A stretch of 25,070 bases of DNA, from contig BFEA01000323.1 of assembly GCA_003427395.1 (NCBI GenBank), positions 965,463 to 990,532 on the forward strand. Direction: 5' to 3'. The notes under the pieces were generated by a model that worked only from the letters and a program-made list of their open reading frames with translations, was not told the DNA's origin and did not search any database. This document shows positions 9,436-18,550 of the stretch, piece after piece (position 1 is the first letter of the stretch; every line of letters begins with the position of its first letter). Source of the DNA: Chara braunii (taxonomy: Eukaryota > Streptophyta > Charophyceae > Charales > Characeae). Made by a program: the position numbers and the translations under genes.

Positions 9436-9471
9436 ATATATATATATATATATATATCGATATATATATAT
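9436..9471. repeat. (AT)n tract with central CGATATAT
   Basis: AT dinucleotides run on both sides of a TATCGATA centre, making the whole tract self-complementary and able to extrude a cruciform. It directly follows the G-rich block. Confidence 0.9.
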
Positions 9472-9767
9472 CGTCACGGGATGCCGACAACCGCCGACAG
9501 ATAGCTGCTGACCAGCCGACCAATCAAGGGGCGCCCACCGTCGGCCTGCGCAACTCTGCAGCAGGCACAAAAGATTCTCGCCATGCACGGAAACTGTTTT
9601 GCACCGCACGGCCTCCAAAGAATTGCACCACACATAGCAAACCTCTTTGGCACTGCATGGGACCAAATCTTTGGAGCCACACAATTGACTGCTGGGCCAA
9701 GCTAGTCTCCAGAGTGTCTCGCAAGGCCGCCACATGAGACCCACTTTTGGCTTTGAGGAGTTAGTGA
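9472..9767. other. No gene seen; degenerate internal repetition
   Basis: Weak repeats of the form CATGCA/GCACCGCACGG and CAAATCTTTGGAGCCAC/CCTCCAAAGAATTGCACC are visible, suggesting an old short repeat. No convincing reading frame. Confidence 0.35.
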
Positions 9768-9946
9768 ATGAAAGAAACAAAAGATGGGAAGGGAGGAAAA
9801 GGACGGGAAGTGAAGGGAAGGGAAGGGAGGCAAGGCAAGGCAAGGCAAGGCAAGGCAAGGCAATGAAGGGAAGGAAAGGAGTCAGGAGGGACAAAGGGAA
9901 GTAAAGGAAGCAGGAAGGAGGAAAGGGAGGGAGGGAAGGAACAAGA
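9768..9946 (+). repeat. Polypurine tract with (CAAGG)n core
   Basis: Nearly all bases on the plus strand are A or G across about 180 bp. The core at 9829-9863 is a CAAGG pentamer repeat. A second purine-rich block (GGGGGAGGGGG, then GAGAGAG) follows at 10028-10075. Such mirror-like purine tracts can form H-DNA. Confidence 0.85.
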
Positions 9947-10075
9947 ATCGCCTTCTTTTCTGCGCTCTGCTGGTGCTTTCGTTTTTAGTAAGCGCATGAA
10001 AGAAACCAAGAGACATGTTATAGATGAGCGGGGGGGAGGGGGAGGGGAAGGGAGAGGTGGGGAGAGAGAGAGAGT

Positions 10076-10840
10076 GACGAATGTAGTGAACCCAAATCAA
10101 GAAGCTCACAATATCAACACCATGCATGGATTTCACAATGCTAAATGATTGACAATCACCAAGAGACAGCAAGTACACAAGACTAGAGAAAAAGGAGGAG
10201 AAGAATACGTAATGAACCTCACGAATTGAACCTCTGCGGCTATGGCCACCTTCTTCCTCCCTCAAGCTAGCTAGGGTTGACTACTTCCTCGCCAGGGCAA
10301 CCTAGCTAGGGTCCACTACTTCCTCGCCAGGGCTACGATCACACAAGCAACCAGCAGCGCTTCCGCAACTTTGCGCATGAACAACTTGTTTTCCTCGGCA
10401 CTCCTCTGCAGTGTAGCAGCTATAAATAGTAACAGCTGACTTGGTTTGCCTGCTTTGTACCGGCACCGGTCGCCCGCAGCCTCTGCTGCATGTTTGTGTT
10501 CCGGAAGTCTCCAGACTTTCTTGGGAGGCTGCTGCAAAATTGAACTTTGGGACCTGACTTCCTCTACCCGTACCTGAAGACAATTACCAACTTGCGACGC
10601 CTCAGTACCCGACTTCCACCGACCTGCAACACTCCGACCTACAAACCCTAGGACTCAACCTACTGGGACATCCTGGGACCGGGTCCAACTGGGACTCCGG
10701 AGCCAGGACTCAGGACTGACAGCATGAAATCCTTTCAAACAAGAAGATCCAATAATAATCAATGACTACAATGTCTTGCCTCGCCTTCCCCCACTTCTCC
10801 CTCCACGCTTATTTTCTCGCTCTTCTCACCACCTCATACA
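10076..10840. other. No gene seen; contains a 35-bp tandem repeat
   Basis: At 10267 and 10302 the unit CTAGCTAGGGTTGACTACTT / CTAGCTAGGGTCCACTACTT, continuing with CCTCGCCAGGGC, is present twice with a 35-bp period. Around 10660-10710 GGGAC/TCC words form small palindromes. Otherwise anonymous. Confidence 0.55.
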
Positions 10841-11050
10841 TTAACCTATCCCTCTACTGATGATGAAGCCAGTACGACTCTCGCCAATGGTAAAGTGCCT
10901 CTCAAAGGCAATATCCATCTGGTGCAACGAAGAATAACACTGGTCCAAGAAATGCTGGCCTTCATAAGCAAAGCGCTCTCTCCAAACACAGTGCATCGCC
11001 AGGGAAGTCCGGGTAAGCCTCTCTCCACGCCGCTGGATGTGATCATCCAT
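10841..11050 (-). CDS. Short protein-like frame, uncertain
   Basis: A 69-codon minus-strand frame begins MDDHIQRRGERL and contains the protein-like string FLDQCYSSLHQMDIAFERHF. It starts within 10 bp of the (TC)n tract. No domain is recognised, and a frame of this length can occur by chance. It may be an exon fragment or a relic of a dispersed element. Confidence 0.2.
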   Translation of the reverse strand: MDDHIQRRGERLTRTSLAMHCVWRERFAYEGQHFLDQCYSSLHQMDIAFERHFTIGESRTGFIISRGIG

Positions 11051-11053
11051 GAA

Positions 11054-11055
<2 letters not shown>

Positions 11056-11108
<53 letters not shown>
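11056..11108. repeat. (CT)n microsatellite
   Basis: About 53 bp of perfect CT repeats, the second such tract after 8941-8991. Confidence 0.95.
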
Positions 11109-11112
<4 letters not shown>

Positions 11113-11188
11113 ATGGTGCAGTGCATGGTCTGTCCTAGCTATGGACACTCTTACTCTCACTTTGTGTGTGCCTTCTTCATGCGCTACG

Positions 11189-11290
11189 GTCTTCACCCGA
11201 ATAGAATGCCTGGTCATTATAGTTGTCTTTGAGGCAATTTTATAGTCCCGATGCAGCCATAATGACCGGGCATTCTATTCGGGTGAAGAC
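11189..11290 (+). repeat. Near-perfect 32-bp inverted repeat (foldback)
   Basis: The left arm 11189-11220 starts GTCTTCACCCGAATAGAATG. The right arm 11259-11290 is its reverse complement at 31 of 32 positions. The loop is 38 nt. If transcribed from the plus strand, the single difference becomes a U:G wobble, so the stem would be fully paired. It is consistent with a young MITE, a recent inverted duplication or a proto-microRNA/siRNA hairpin. No flanking target-site duplication was found. Confidence 0.85.
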
Positions 11291-11420
11291 GTTAACACTC
11301 AAGCAGCACCGCTCCACCCCTCAAGGCAGAATGAATGCACGACCTGGGGTCGGCCCAGTATTTGTAGTGTTGACTCGGCCAGGCCTGCCTCCAGTTGCCT
11401 CCTCGTGTGGCTGAGATCTC

Positions 11421-11600
11421 TTCTTTTTTTTTTCTTTTTTTTTCTTTTTTTCTTTTTTTCTTTTTTTAAGAAACAAAAACTCCAATCTATTCGTGGGGAG
11501 CAACACAAGATGGGAACCGGGTTCAGCGTCCCATATCAAATTGTACGAATCTTCTGAGATATCGGGGCCATTACCCGGGTTTGGCTGAGAAAACGTCTGA
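11421..11600 (-). mobile_element. SINE-like repeat copy 1
   Basis: On the minus strand the order is CCCGGGTAATGGCCCCGATA (from about 11579), then ATGGGACGCTGAACCCGGTT (from 11534), then 43 nt later an A-rich tail, seen as interrupted T-runs at 11421-11467 on the plus strand. The same order of two conserved blocks and an A-rich end is found on the plus strand at 18232-18440. Two copies with a shared body and A-rich 3' end suggest a retroposed short element. Head and target duplication not defined. Confidence 0.5.
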
Positions 11601-11759
11601 GAACACTTGCGGTAATTCGGGAAGCATGGGAATAGATTGGGACTTTCCTAATGACCAATTAAGGAATTACTCATGCAACAAGCCACCGCAGCGGTCCTAC
11701 AAATGCTAAAAAACCCTCGGAATCCCTAACAAACCCTTTCAAAGCTCTCCAACACTGTC

Positions 11760-12500
11760 TTACTCCCTGCCGAGCTCTTCCAGGCCTCACACCCCCACAT
11801 CCTGCTGGGTTACACGGCAACGCGACTTGCCCCAGCTCCGACCAGCGTCGTCCCAGCAGCAACCCTTGGTTGTCCCGTGGAATGCCCACCCCAAAGCATC
11901 CCCAGATCTCTCTACCAGGCCTCACACTCCTGCATCAGCAGGTAACAGGGCAACACCTCAGCACCGGCCAGCATCGTTCTGGCATCGAACAGCCACAGAT
12001 CACTGAGTATAACAGCATTGAAGCCACCTAAGACAAGTTGCTAGGAGTCCCCAGAGTCCTAAAACATTCTTAAGACCACCAAGAGCAACCAGAAACAGCC
12101 AACTTGTGAAGAAACCAAGAACCAACTGAGATAATCCGAAGCTTTCAGACCAAGAACCACTTGCCCTAGTGCCTTTCAGCAGCCCAACCTTATCCGCCAC
12201 CGCCCTATACCCCGATACTCAATCTCTACCAGGCCTCGTACCCCCAACTGCTAGGTTGCAGGGTGGCGCGACCCACCCCAGAAACCCCCCCACCTGCTAG
12301 GCTACAGGGAAGAGCGACCCGCCCCCGTTCCGGCCAGCGTTGACTAAGAACCATTCCACCAACAAACACTAGAGAGCCTTCCACCCTCGACAACTCCCCA
12401 GATCTCTCTACCAGGTCTCATGCCCCCTTACAGCTCCAGTTACAAGGCAGCGCGACCAAGCCCCAACACCGACCAGCATAGTTCTGGCCTCGCCCATTCG
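11760..12500. repeat. Field of degenerate ~85-bp repeats
   Basis: At least five diverged units follow the scheme CTCTACCAGGCCTCACACCCC, then CTGCTAGGTTACAGGG, GCGCGACC..CCCCAG, and CCGGCCAGCATCGTTCTGGC. They begin near 11775, 11912, 12226, 12286 and 12412. Spacing is irregular and parts are missing in some units. No reading frame is maintained across them. They may be remains of one tandem array or of repeated insertion of a short element. Confidence 0.55.
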
Positions 12501-12788
12501 TAGACCCCTAGGACCAAAGGCGTCAACAGATCACAGGCAAACCCCCAATCCTCACCATAGTTGAGGTTCCCATCATCCAACTCCTCCAGGCACTGGTTGC
12601 AATCGGCCAACAAAATTCATTCTCACCCCTACTCCGGCAAGACTTACCGCAGTTGAGCCACCATCTCCACCGCTGTTGTACCATATTTCCGCCCTACAGG
12701 CTAGCCCCTTCGCCGCAGAGCGCGTTATTATATCACTGCCACCAGCAGCAAACTAGTGAAGATTTTTCCAAAAAAATCAATAAACTCA
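12501..12788. other. No gene seen
   Basis: Anonymous sequence between the degenerate repeat field and the first GGCC-rich element. Only short frames; no motif recognised. Confidence 0.4.
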
Positions 12789-13708
12789 GATGTGCAAGGA
12801 AGATGAACATTAGCGAACTTCAGCAATCAAACAGCATCATACATATGAGCCCAGATAGTCTTGACCTCGAACCACAGCAGACTTGCATCACGAGATACAC
12901 CAAATAAGAACACACCAAGAGTTCAAAATTGACAATGCTGAAGTAGTCCCATCATCATCAATTACGAACCAGAGTTGATATCCTATTGGCGCTCGGCGCC
13001 CAGACTACATGCGGCAGGTCCTATCTAGCCTATACTACGAAGCAGAATGATGACATCAACAGCGTTCCCGAAGTACGAGCATATGGCGACCAATGTCGCA
13101 CGCTTCAGCACCAGGTATGTATCTCGTAACACTCACAACCCCGATCCAGACCGCACAGATGCCACTAGCACCCAAGGACCACCCTGCGCTTCACCTAGCA
13201 TACAGCAGCGCAGCTTGGCTATGGCTGCGTGCTCCCTCCTACTCGCCCGTGAGAGCGTGAGTGCCAGCCAGCCAGCGGATTGCGCAGCAGCGCTCACGCA
13301 GCATGCAGCCAGCACCCGAATGCCGAATGAGGAGGCCGGCCCTTCCCTATATCGAAGTGGCCTGCCTGCGTCCAGTCCAGGAAGCTTCCGGTAGGCCCCG
13401 GTAGGCACAGGCCCAGTCACGAAGAGAGCAGGCCTTGGGCCTGAAGTGGTTGCATGCGCCCAACTGCTTTCGGCCTGTGTTTGGCCCGGTACCCGTATCC
13501 AGCCCAGGGCCTGCTTCACATTCATTTACACAAGCGGCCCACGGCCTGGATTCATTCAACCAACTGTCACAACGCAACTGTCTGAATTTCCCCGAGGCGG
13601 GCTACCCTGAAGAATGAGGCCCGAAGGGCCTGTCGTGCCTGCCTTCACTTAGGGAGGCCGACCTTGTTGCAGATAGGGCCCCGTAGGGGCTAAGCGGGCG
13701 TAGCCTCG
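12789..13708 (+). mobile_element. GGCC-rich dispersed element, copy A
   Basis: The left side ATGTGCAAGGAAGATGAACA matches the left side of copy B (ATGTGCAAGGAACATGAGTA). Further shared marks, in the same order, are a TGGCGC..GGCGCC block (about 12986-13000), a GATGACATCAACA word (about 13047), CACCAGGTATGT (about 13110, donor-like), GGCTATGGCTGC (about 13216), and a right part full of GGCC palindromes such as AGGCCCGAAGGGCCT (about 13617). No gag, pol or transposase coding is visible, so it is probably non-autonomous or a solo fragment. The TGGCGC start is compatible with a primer-binding site of an LTR element, but this is not proven. Confidence 0.45.
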
Positions 13709-13942
13709 CAGATGCATGTTGCTTCGAATTCAAGAATAAGAGCCAAACTTAGGATGTAGAAATCCGAAATAGGAATTATAGGAGTTTTAGAAATTTAAGA
13801 TTCGAATTTCAGTTCCAAAAAAAAAACAATAGACTCAGATGCACGTTGCTTCGAATTCAAAAATAAGAGCCGAACTTAGGACGTAAAAATCCGAAATAGG
13901 AATTATAGAAGAAAGTTTAGAAATTTAAGATTCGAATTTCAG
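13709..13942. repeat. AT-rich tandem repeat, period 127 bp
   Basis: CAGATGCATGTTGCTTCGAA at 13709 recurs as CAGATGCACGTTGCTTCGAA at 13836. Both units continue with AATAAGAGCC.AACTTAGGA, AATCCGAAATAGGAATTATA and TTTAGAAATTTAAGATTCGA. The second unit ends at about 13942. Confidence 0.85.
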
Positions 13943-14148
13943 CACTTTGAATCACAAAAATTAAGAAGAAGGTTGTACGAAAATAGCAGACCAACCAAAG
14001 GAATTTCTATGGATTTAAGAAGCGAGACATCATAGATTCGAGAAATCGCGAATCCTTATAAGATTTACGCATATCCATATGCTGTTGAAGGAAATTTCAA
14101 AGTTTATTAAGAGTTTGTTAAGAAGGAATTATGAAAAATTCAAACCCC
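13943..14148. other. AT-rich spacer, no gene seen
   Basis: A-rich sequence in the same style as the neighbouring tandem units (TTAAGA, GATTCGAGAAATC words), probably a further degenerate part of that repeat family. Confidence 0.4.
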
Positions 14149-14377
14149 AAAAAAATACTACAAGATTTCGAGAATTATGTATCTATTGAAGCATGGGATT
14201 AGAACATCAAAATCAAAGTTATTTGTAATGTGTAATTACGAGATCAACACACCAGTACAGATTGAATTACAGATTAGAAGTGCAACTACGAAGTATTGAT
14301 TCGAAAAAACATGTGAACCAGTTAGGGTGGAAAAAAATACTACAAGATTTCAAGAATTATGTATCTATTGAAGCATG
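14149..14377. repeat. 182-bp partial tandem duplication
   Basis: AAAAAAATACTACAAGATTT at 14149 recurs at 14331, followed in both by AGAATTATGTATCTATTGAA and GCATG. The segment between them is the left copy of the 139-bp direct repeat. The layout reads as unequal exchange or nested insertion. Confidence 0.75.
14192..14330. repeat. 139-bp direct repeat, left copy
   Basis: The sequence begins CATGGGATTAGAACATCAAA and ends GTGAACCAGTTAGGGTGGA. The right copy at 15422-15560 differs at only a handful of positions. The two are 1230 bp apart and flank copy B of the GGCC-rich element, like ends of a composite or nested repeat. Confidence 0.85.
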
Positions 14378-15421
14378 TGCAAGGAACATGAGTATGGACG
14401 AAGCACAGAAATCCGGAATGCAAAATCACACTGAAGTCCAAGTATTCAAAGCCAAAGCAGATAGCACATGGAACCGAGTAACCATCCCATTGAGAATGAT
14501 ACAGAAGAATCGTGAGTCAATGTCCATGCCCACCAGGGCAACACCAACAGCATAACCCAAATGTAGCTCTCTCTTGTGAATGGCGCCAGGCGCCCTATCT
14601 ACTCTACAGCCTATCCTNCAACTACAGCAATGAACAGCAACCAGACAACTTGACTACCAGCGAGTGATGATGTCAACACCAATGCAGACCTCCACCATCA
14701 CCAGGTANGTGTCNTCTTNCCCACACTCTCCCTTGTTACCCACACAGNGCCCTTCACCTCCGAAGTACCACCTTCNCNCNCACCTCCCCTGCACCCTCNT
14801 GCGGCCCGGCTATGGCNGCCAGTGCTCNGCAAGCAGGCAGCGCCCTACCGCCTAGCGCTGCCCTGCTTCTTCTTAGCGCAGCGCTGCTCTGCATTAGCGC
14901 AGCACACTTGCATCTGCGCAGCGTGCCCGCATATGCCAGCATTGGCCAANNTCCCNGCTGCCTCGCCCTGCTTGCCTATATGCCAGTGCAGTGTGTGGGC
15001 GGCCTCCCTTCAGCCTGTGTCCGGGGCCCAGAGGCTGAAGCCAACTCGATACAGTTGGGCCCCGGGGTAAGGCAGTCCTTCATCAAGGCCTGCGGCCAGA
15101 TTCAGACAGTGGGCCGATTTCCCCTTGGCATTTTCGGCCTCTCTTTCCAGCATGCATTGTCGGCCTCACGTTCAGATGCCCAGGGCCTAACCAACTCAGA
15201 GGCCCTGGGCTTTCAGCATTTGCTGAAATCCGAGACTCGGTGCACTCCAACCAACTGGCGTGCTGCAACTGTATGAACCCCACTTCGTGAAATGTTGCAC
15301 AGAGGGCTCTTGTCGATTTGCTGGCCCGCATTCACTTAGGGCGGGCACTAGGCTTGCTGGGGCCTTAGCCCAGACCATGTACATCATGGCAAGGCCCCTA
15401 CTTGAGGGCTCAGTCCTCACA
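14373..15421 (+). mobile_element. GGCC-rich dispersed element, copy B (ambiguous bases)
   Basis: It shares the ordered marks of copy A: ATGTGCAAGGAACATGAGTA, TGGCGCCAGGCGCC (about 14580), GATGATGTCAACA (about 14667), CACCAGGTANGTGT (about 14701), GGCTATGGCNGCC, then palindromes such as CAGGGCC..GGCCCTGGG (about 15180-15210). Fourteen N bases occur between 14618 and 14956 and nowhere else in the window, as expected if this repeat is a consensus of collapsed near-identical copies. An AGCGCAGC-type motif is repeated at about 14853-14925. No transposition protein is visible. Confidence 0.45.
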
Positions 15422-15560
15422 CATGGGATTAGAAAATCAAAATCAAAGTTATTTGTAATGTGTAATTAGGAGATCAACACACCAGTAGAGATTGAATTAC
15501 AGATTAGAAGTGCTACTACGAAGTATTGATTCGAAAAATCATGTGAACCAGTTACGGTCG
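15422..15560. repeat. 139-bp direct repeat, right copy
   Basis: Begins CATGGGATTAGAAAATCAAA and ends GAACCAGTTACGGTCGA; partner of 14192-14330. It starts exactly where copy B of the GGCC-rich element ends. Confidence 0.85.
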
Positions 15561-16890
15561 AAAATCTAATCACTGTAAACCGCTTGAGACGACTAAAAAA
15601 ACAAATGAAAAACTAATCAAGGAGAATGCTGCTACTCGAAAATTAACCACAAAACCATGCACATCATACCACCTTGCGATTTTCCTGTCATTGTAAACTG
15701 TTGTCCACCCATCTCAATTCCTCCTCCAATCTCACCACGAAACTTTCCCCCTATGCCTTCTTACGGGGGAGACCAACCCCCTCCCGTCGAAAGCAGAAGT
15801 TGGTGGCCAAGCCCCTCTCAGAGCTCGTCACGACAGTCCTCGTTGAACCTGCCAACGACACCTCGCAGGAGTTCCGACCTTAGTAAGACGAGAACATGAG
15901 GCGGGCAAAAACAGAGAACGGCTGGTGCATTCACACGGCGCGGTTCGGCTTGGCAGTAGCGTGGCGCATGTCGGGAACGAGGATGGAGCATGGCAAGACG
16001 GCAGCGAACTTTGAAGTTTTATATGGGCGGCTTTGCAAGGGAATGGAAGGGAACCTGCGTTGGGGTGGGAGCTGTGTGTGAGCGATGGCGGGACGTATGA
16101 CGTTAGTAGCATACGGGCACCGATGGTAACGAAGGGACGACGGGTTGGGCTGCGGTGTGCGGGAAGGTGATGGTGGACTCGACAAGTGACGGGAAGGGGA
16201 GGTACTGTGAGTTGGAGGGAGGGCGTATTAAGTGATGGTGATTTCGCTCTCCTCTTCAGGATCGGTATGGGCATGAGATGCTCCTCCTTCGGTCAGGTTC
16301 CGAGGTGCCTCCCCTCTTCCTCAGTAGGGTAGTAATGGTTTATGGAGGCTCGAACCCCCTGTAGTGACTTACCAGCAGGTTTGGTGAGGACAGGCTGCAC
16401 TGTCGTTTTTGGGGACTGACGATGGCCATGTAGGTCTTGGGTGCTAGCGTTGCCTTGAGCCTTAGAGGCTAGCAGTGGAGGTGTGCCACGTCTCCCCCGG
16501 AGACGGAGGGGTAGGGTTTGAGGAGGATAAGGTAAGTTGGTGGGCTGAGGAAGTAGGTGAGGAGGGTTATTCTTGATGCTCGCTTTGTTGGGTCTATCAT
16601 TGGGCCGCCCTCTTTGAATTTTACTCCTTATATCACCTGTCTGTTTTTTTTGCCTTTTTCATTCGTAATCCTTGATGTTCATTCATTGATGATCTAATTC
16701 AGACTTTCCCAATTTTAGTGAATCTTGATTGTTTCGGAGCGGTTTGAAAAAATTCTTAATCAATTGGAATTTCTTTCTCTATAGTATCCCTTGCGTAGTT
16801 GCTCAAATTCATTGTTCTTAGGCGCTTCTTTGACGAGCATAATCCCTATCGAAATTTTGTCCTATTAAAACTTATGATTCTTTACAATCA
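15561..16890. other. No confident gene; anonymous
   Basis: A plus-strand frame at 15674-15883 ends in a protein-like string (RRKQKLVAKPLSELVTTVLV) but is short and unsupported. From about 15900 to 16560 the plus strand is G-rich with GGGAACG and GGGTTGGG words, and after 16600 it becomes T-rich. No tRNA, rRNA or recognisable protein. Confidence 0.35.
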
Positions 16891-17012
16891 TGAGTCCATT
16901 TTTGGACATCTCAGGTAAATCGAAAGAGACTTCCCAACTACTCGCGAATTCTGAGTCCGTTTTTGGACATCTCAGGTAAATCGAAAGAGATTTCCTAACT
17001 ACTCTCGAATCC
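16891..17012. repeat. 61-bp tandem repeat, two copies
   Basis: TGAGTCCATTTTTGGACATC at 16891 is repeated as TGAGTCCGTTTTTGGACATC at 16952. Both continue TCAGGTAAATCGAAAGAGA and TTCC.AACTACTC.CGAAT. The CC.TTTTTGG core is itself a short hairpin. Confidence 0.9.
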
Positions 17013-17235
17013 TATATCTCTGAATCCCAATTCAAAAATAATTTCCTATTGTACTTTCCTTAGCATCGATCAGTATCACGCTCTTTTGTGGTGTTCTAAA
17101 CCAATTGATTCTCTCTTGTTTTCAACAGGCTTCTGAGGGTGATGTTCATTAGTTTTTTACCGGTAATAAGGCCATAGAGTTGATCGAAGGCCCTAATTAG
17201 GGCATCTAAAATTCGTTGTAGATTCATATGGGGCG

Positions 17236-17943
17236 GTTCTGTTGAGTCGGGGGATCTGTCCAAGAAGGGGGGCAAAGGGCACGAGATGACTCTTTGTGAG
17301 GACGGAGAGAGGGTTGCATCGGGGCTGTCTGGGGGGTACCGACTAGGGAAACTTTCATTAGATGCGATTGGCGTCGGGCAGCTTTGGTTGTCGGATGGGT
17401 ACCGGTTGATGAGGGTTTACTCTGGTGCGATTGGCCTCAGGCGGTGCTGGTTCACCCCCTCGATGACAGAAACTGGAATTTCCGAGGGGGCAGGAGATTG
17501 CAGGGTGAGGATTGTGTCTTGTTCTTGCTGAGGACATGGTCTGTCGAACTCATTACTAGGACGGAGTTGGGGAGGTGAAGGAGGTGAGTGTAGGTTCTGT
17601 TGGGTTATGGGGGATCTGTTCAAGGTGGAGGGCAAAAGGCACGAGATGATTCTTTGTGAGGACGGAGAGAGGGTTGAATTAGGTTGTCTGAGGGGTACCG
17701 GCTGGGGGATCCTTCATTCGATGCGATTGGCATCAGGCAGCTTAAGTTGTCCGATGCGTACCGGCTGATGAGGGATCATTCTGGTGCGATTGGCTTCAGG
17801 CAGTGTTGGCTTGCTCTCTCGAAGACGGAGACTGGAATCTCCGAGGGGGCAGGAGATTGCAGGATGAGGATTGTGTCTGGCTCGTGCTGAGGGTATGGTC
17901 CTTCGAACCCTTTGCTAGGATGGAGTTGGGGAGGGTGATCCGG
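17236..17943 (+). repeat. 358-bp tandem duplication with nested ~63-bp repeat
   Basis: GTTCTGTTG at 17236 and 17594 start two units sharing GGGGGATCTGT, GGCACGAGATGA, TCTTTGTGAGGACGGAGAGA, TGCGATTGGC, CTCCGAGGGGGCAGGAGATT and GGATTGTGTCT. By eye they are roughly 80-85 percent identical. Inside each unit a shorter repeat GGGTACCG...GATGCGATTGGC / GGGTACCGG..TGATGAGGG..GGTGCGATTGGC occurs twice, giving four copies. In one plus frame both units read YRL...DAIG, LSD.YRLM, SGAIG and TETGISEGAGDC. I treat this as repeat DNA, since similar DNA gives similar peptides. Confidence 0.85.
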
Positions 17944-18014
17944 GACCTCCCCTTTGATGACAAAGACATTGCACTTGTTGACTTTCCGGGACCTCCCTTT
18001 CGATGACGAAGACA
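17940..18014. repeat. 46-bp tandem repeat, two copies
   Basis: CCGGGACCTCCCCTTTGATG at 17940 is followed at 17986 by CCGGGACCTCCCTTTCGATG; both go on to ACAAAGACA or ACGAAGACA. It abuts the 358-bp duplication. Confidence 0.85.
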
Positions 18015-18231
18015 GAACTGTGGCATTTGTAGTCCTTTGGAAAAAAGATGGCGGGGTGTCACACGTCCTACTAGTGAGTGGGCTAGCTGGTAGATTGGGA
18101 AGAGAGCACAGCAGCAGCAGAGATGGTGGCTCTGCTGCAGTAAGTTTTGCTGGAGTAGGGACAAGGGGATTGATTGGGGGGTCTGCTTAAATCATGAAGA
18201 TTGTTGTAGACATGTCTGAAGTTGTTCCAAT

Positions 18232-18440
18232 ATCTCTGAGTCAAAGCCGGGTAATGGCCCCGGTATCTTAACTTTCAAAAAGAAGCAGCTCTAAATTCTT
18301 AGTAGCTTTCTAGCCTTATTTTCATGGAATTTTCTCATGAATTTTCTGAACGTGTCTGTTATGGGACGCTGGGCCCGGTTCCCAGTTGGTGCCTATTTGT
18401 GAGGATATGGTAATAATAAAAAAAATAAAAAAAGGGAAGG
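18232..18440 (+). mobile_element. SINE-like repeat copy 2
   Basis: On the plus strand GCCGGGTAATGGCCCCGGTA (about 18247) is followed by ATGGGACGCTGGGCCCGGTT (18361), then GGTAATAATAAAAAAAATAA and more A-rich bases. This repeats the block order of the minus-strand copy at 11421-11600. The spacing between the blocks is about 70 bp longer here. Together the copies form an inverted pair about 6.6 kb apart. Confidence 0.5.
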
Positions 18441-18550
18441 TAAGAGGGAGAACGTAAGAAAGATTACACAACCACTGATATGGTAATAAAAAATAAAAAA
18501 TAAAAAAAAAGGGAAGGTAAGAGGGAGAACATAAGAAAGATTACACAACC
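18404..18550. repeat. 73-bp tandem duplication including the A-rich tail
   Basis: GATATGGTAATAA.AAA followed by GGGAAGGTAAGAGGGAGAAC, TAAGAAAGATTACACAACC occurs at 18404 and again at 18477. The unit joins the A-rich end of the SINE-like copy to its 3' flank, so the duplication happened after insertion. Confidence 0.85.

Noticed and set aside
14262-14555. 97-codon plus-strand frame as a gene
   Set aside because: It runs through the duplicated A-rich repeat, and the corresponding frame is not conserved in copy A.
12789-15560. A complete LTR retrotransposon
   Set aside because: No gag, protease, reverse transcriptase or integrase motifs and no matching terminal repeats were found; the 139-bp repeats are not shown to be LTRs.
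16891-17012. CRISPR-like array
   Set aside because: Only two head-to-tail 61-bp units with no unique spacers, in a eukaryotic context.
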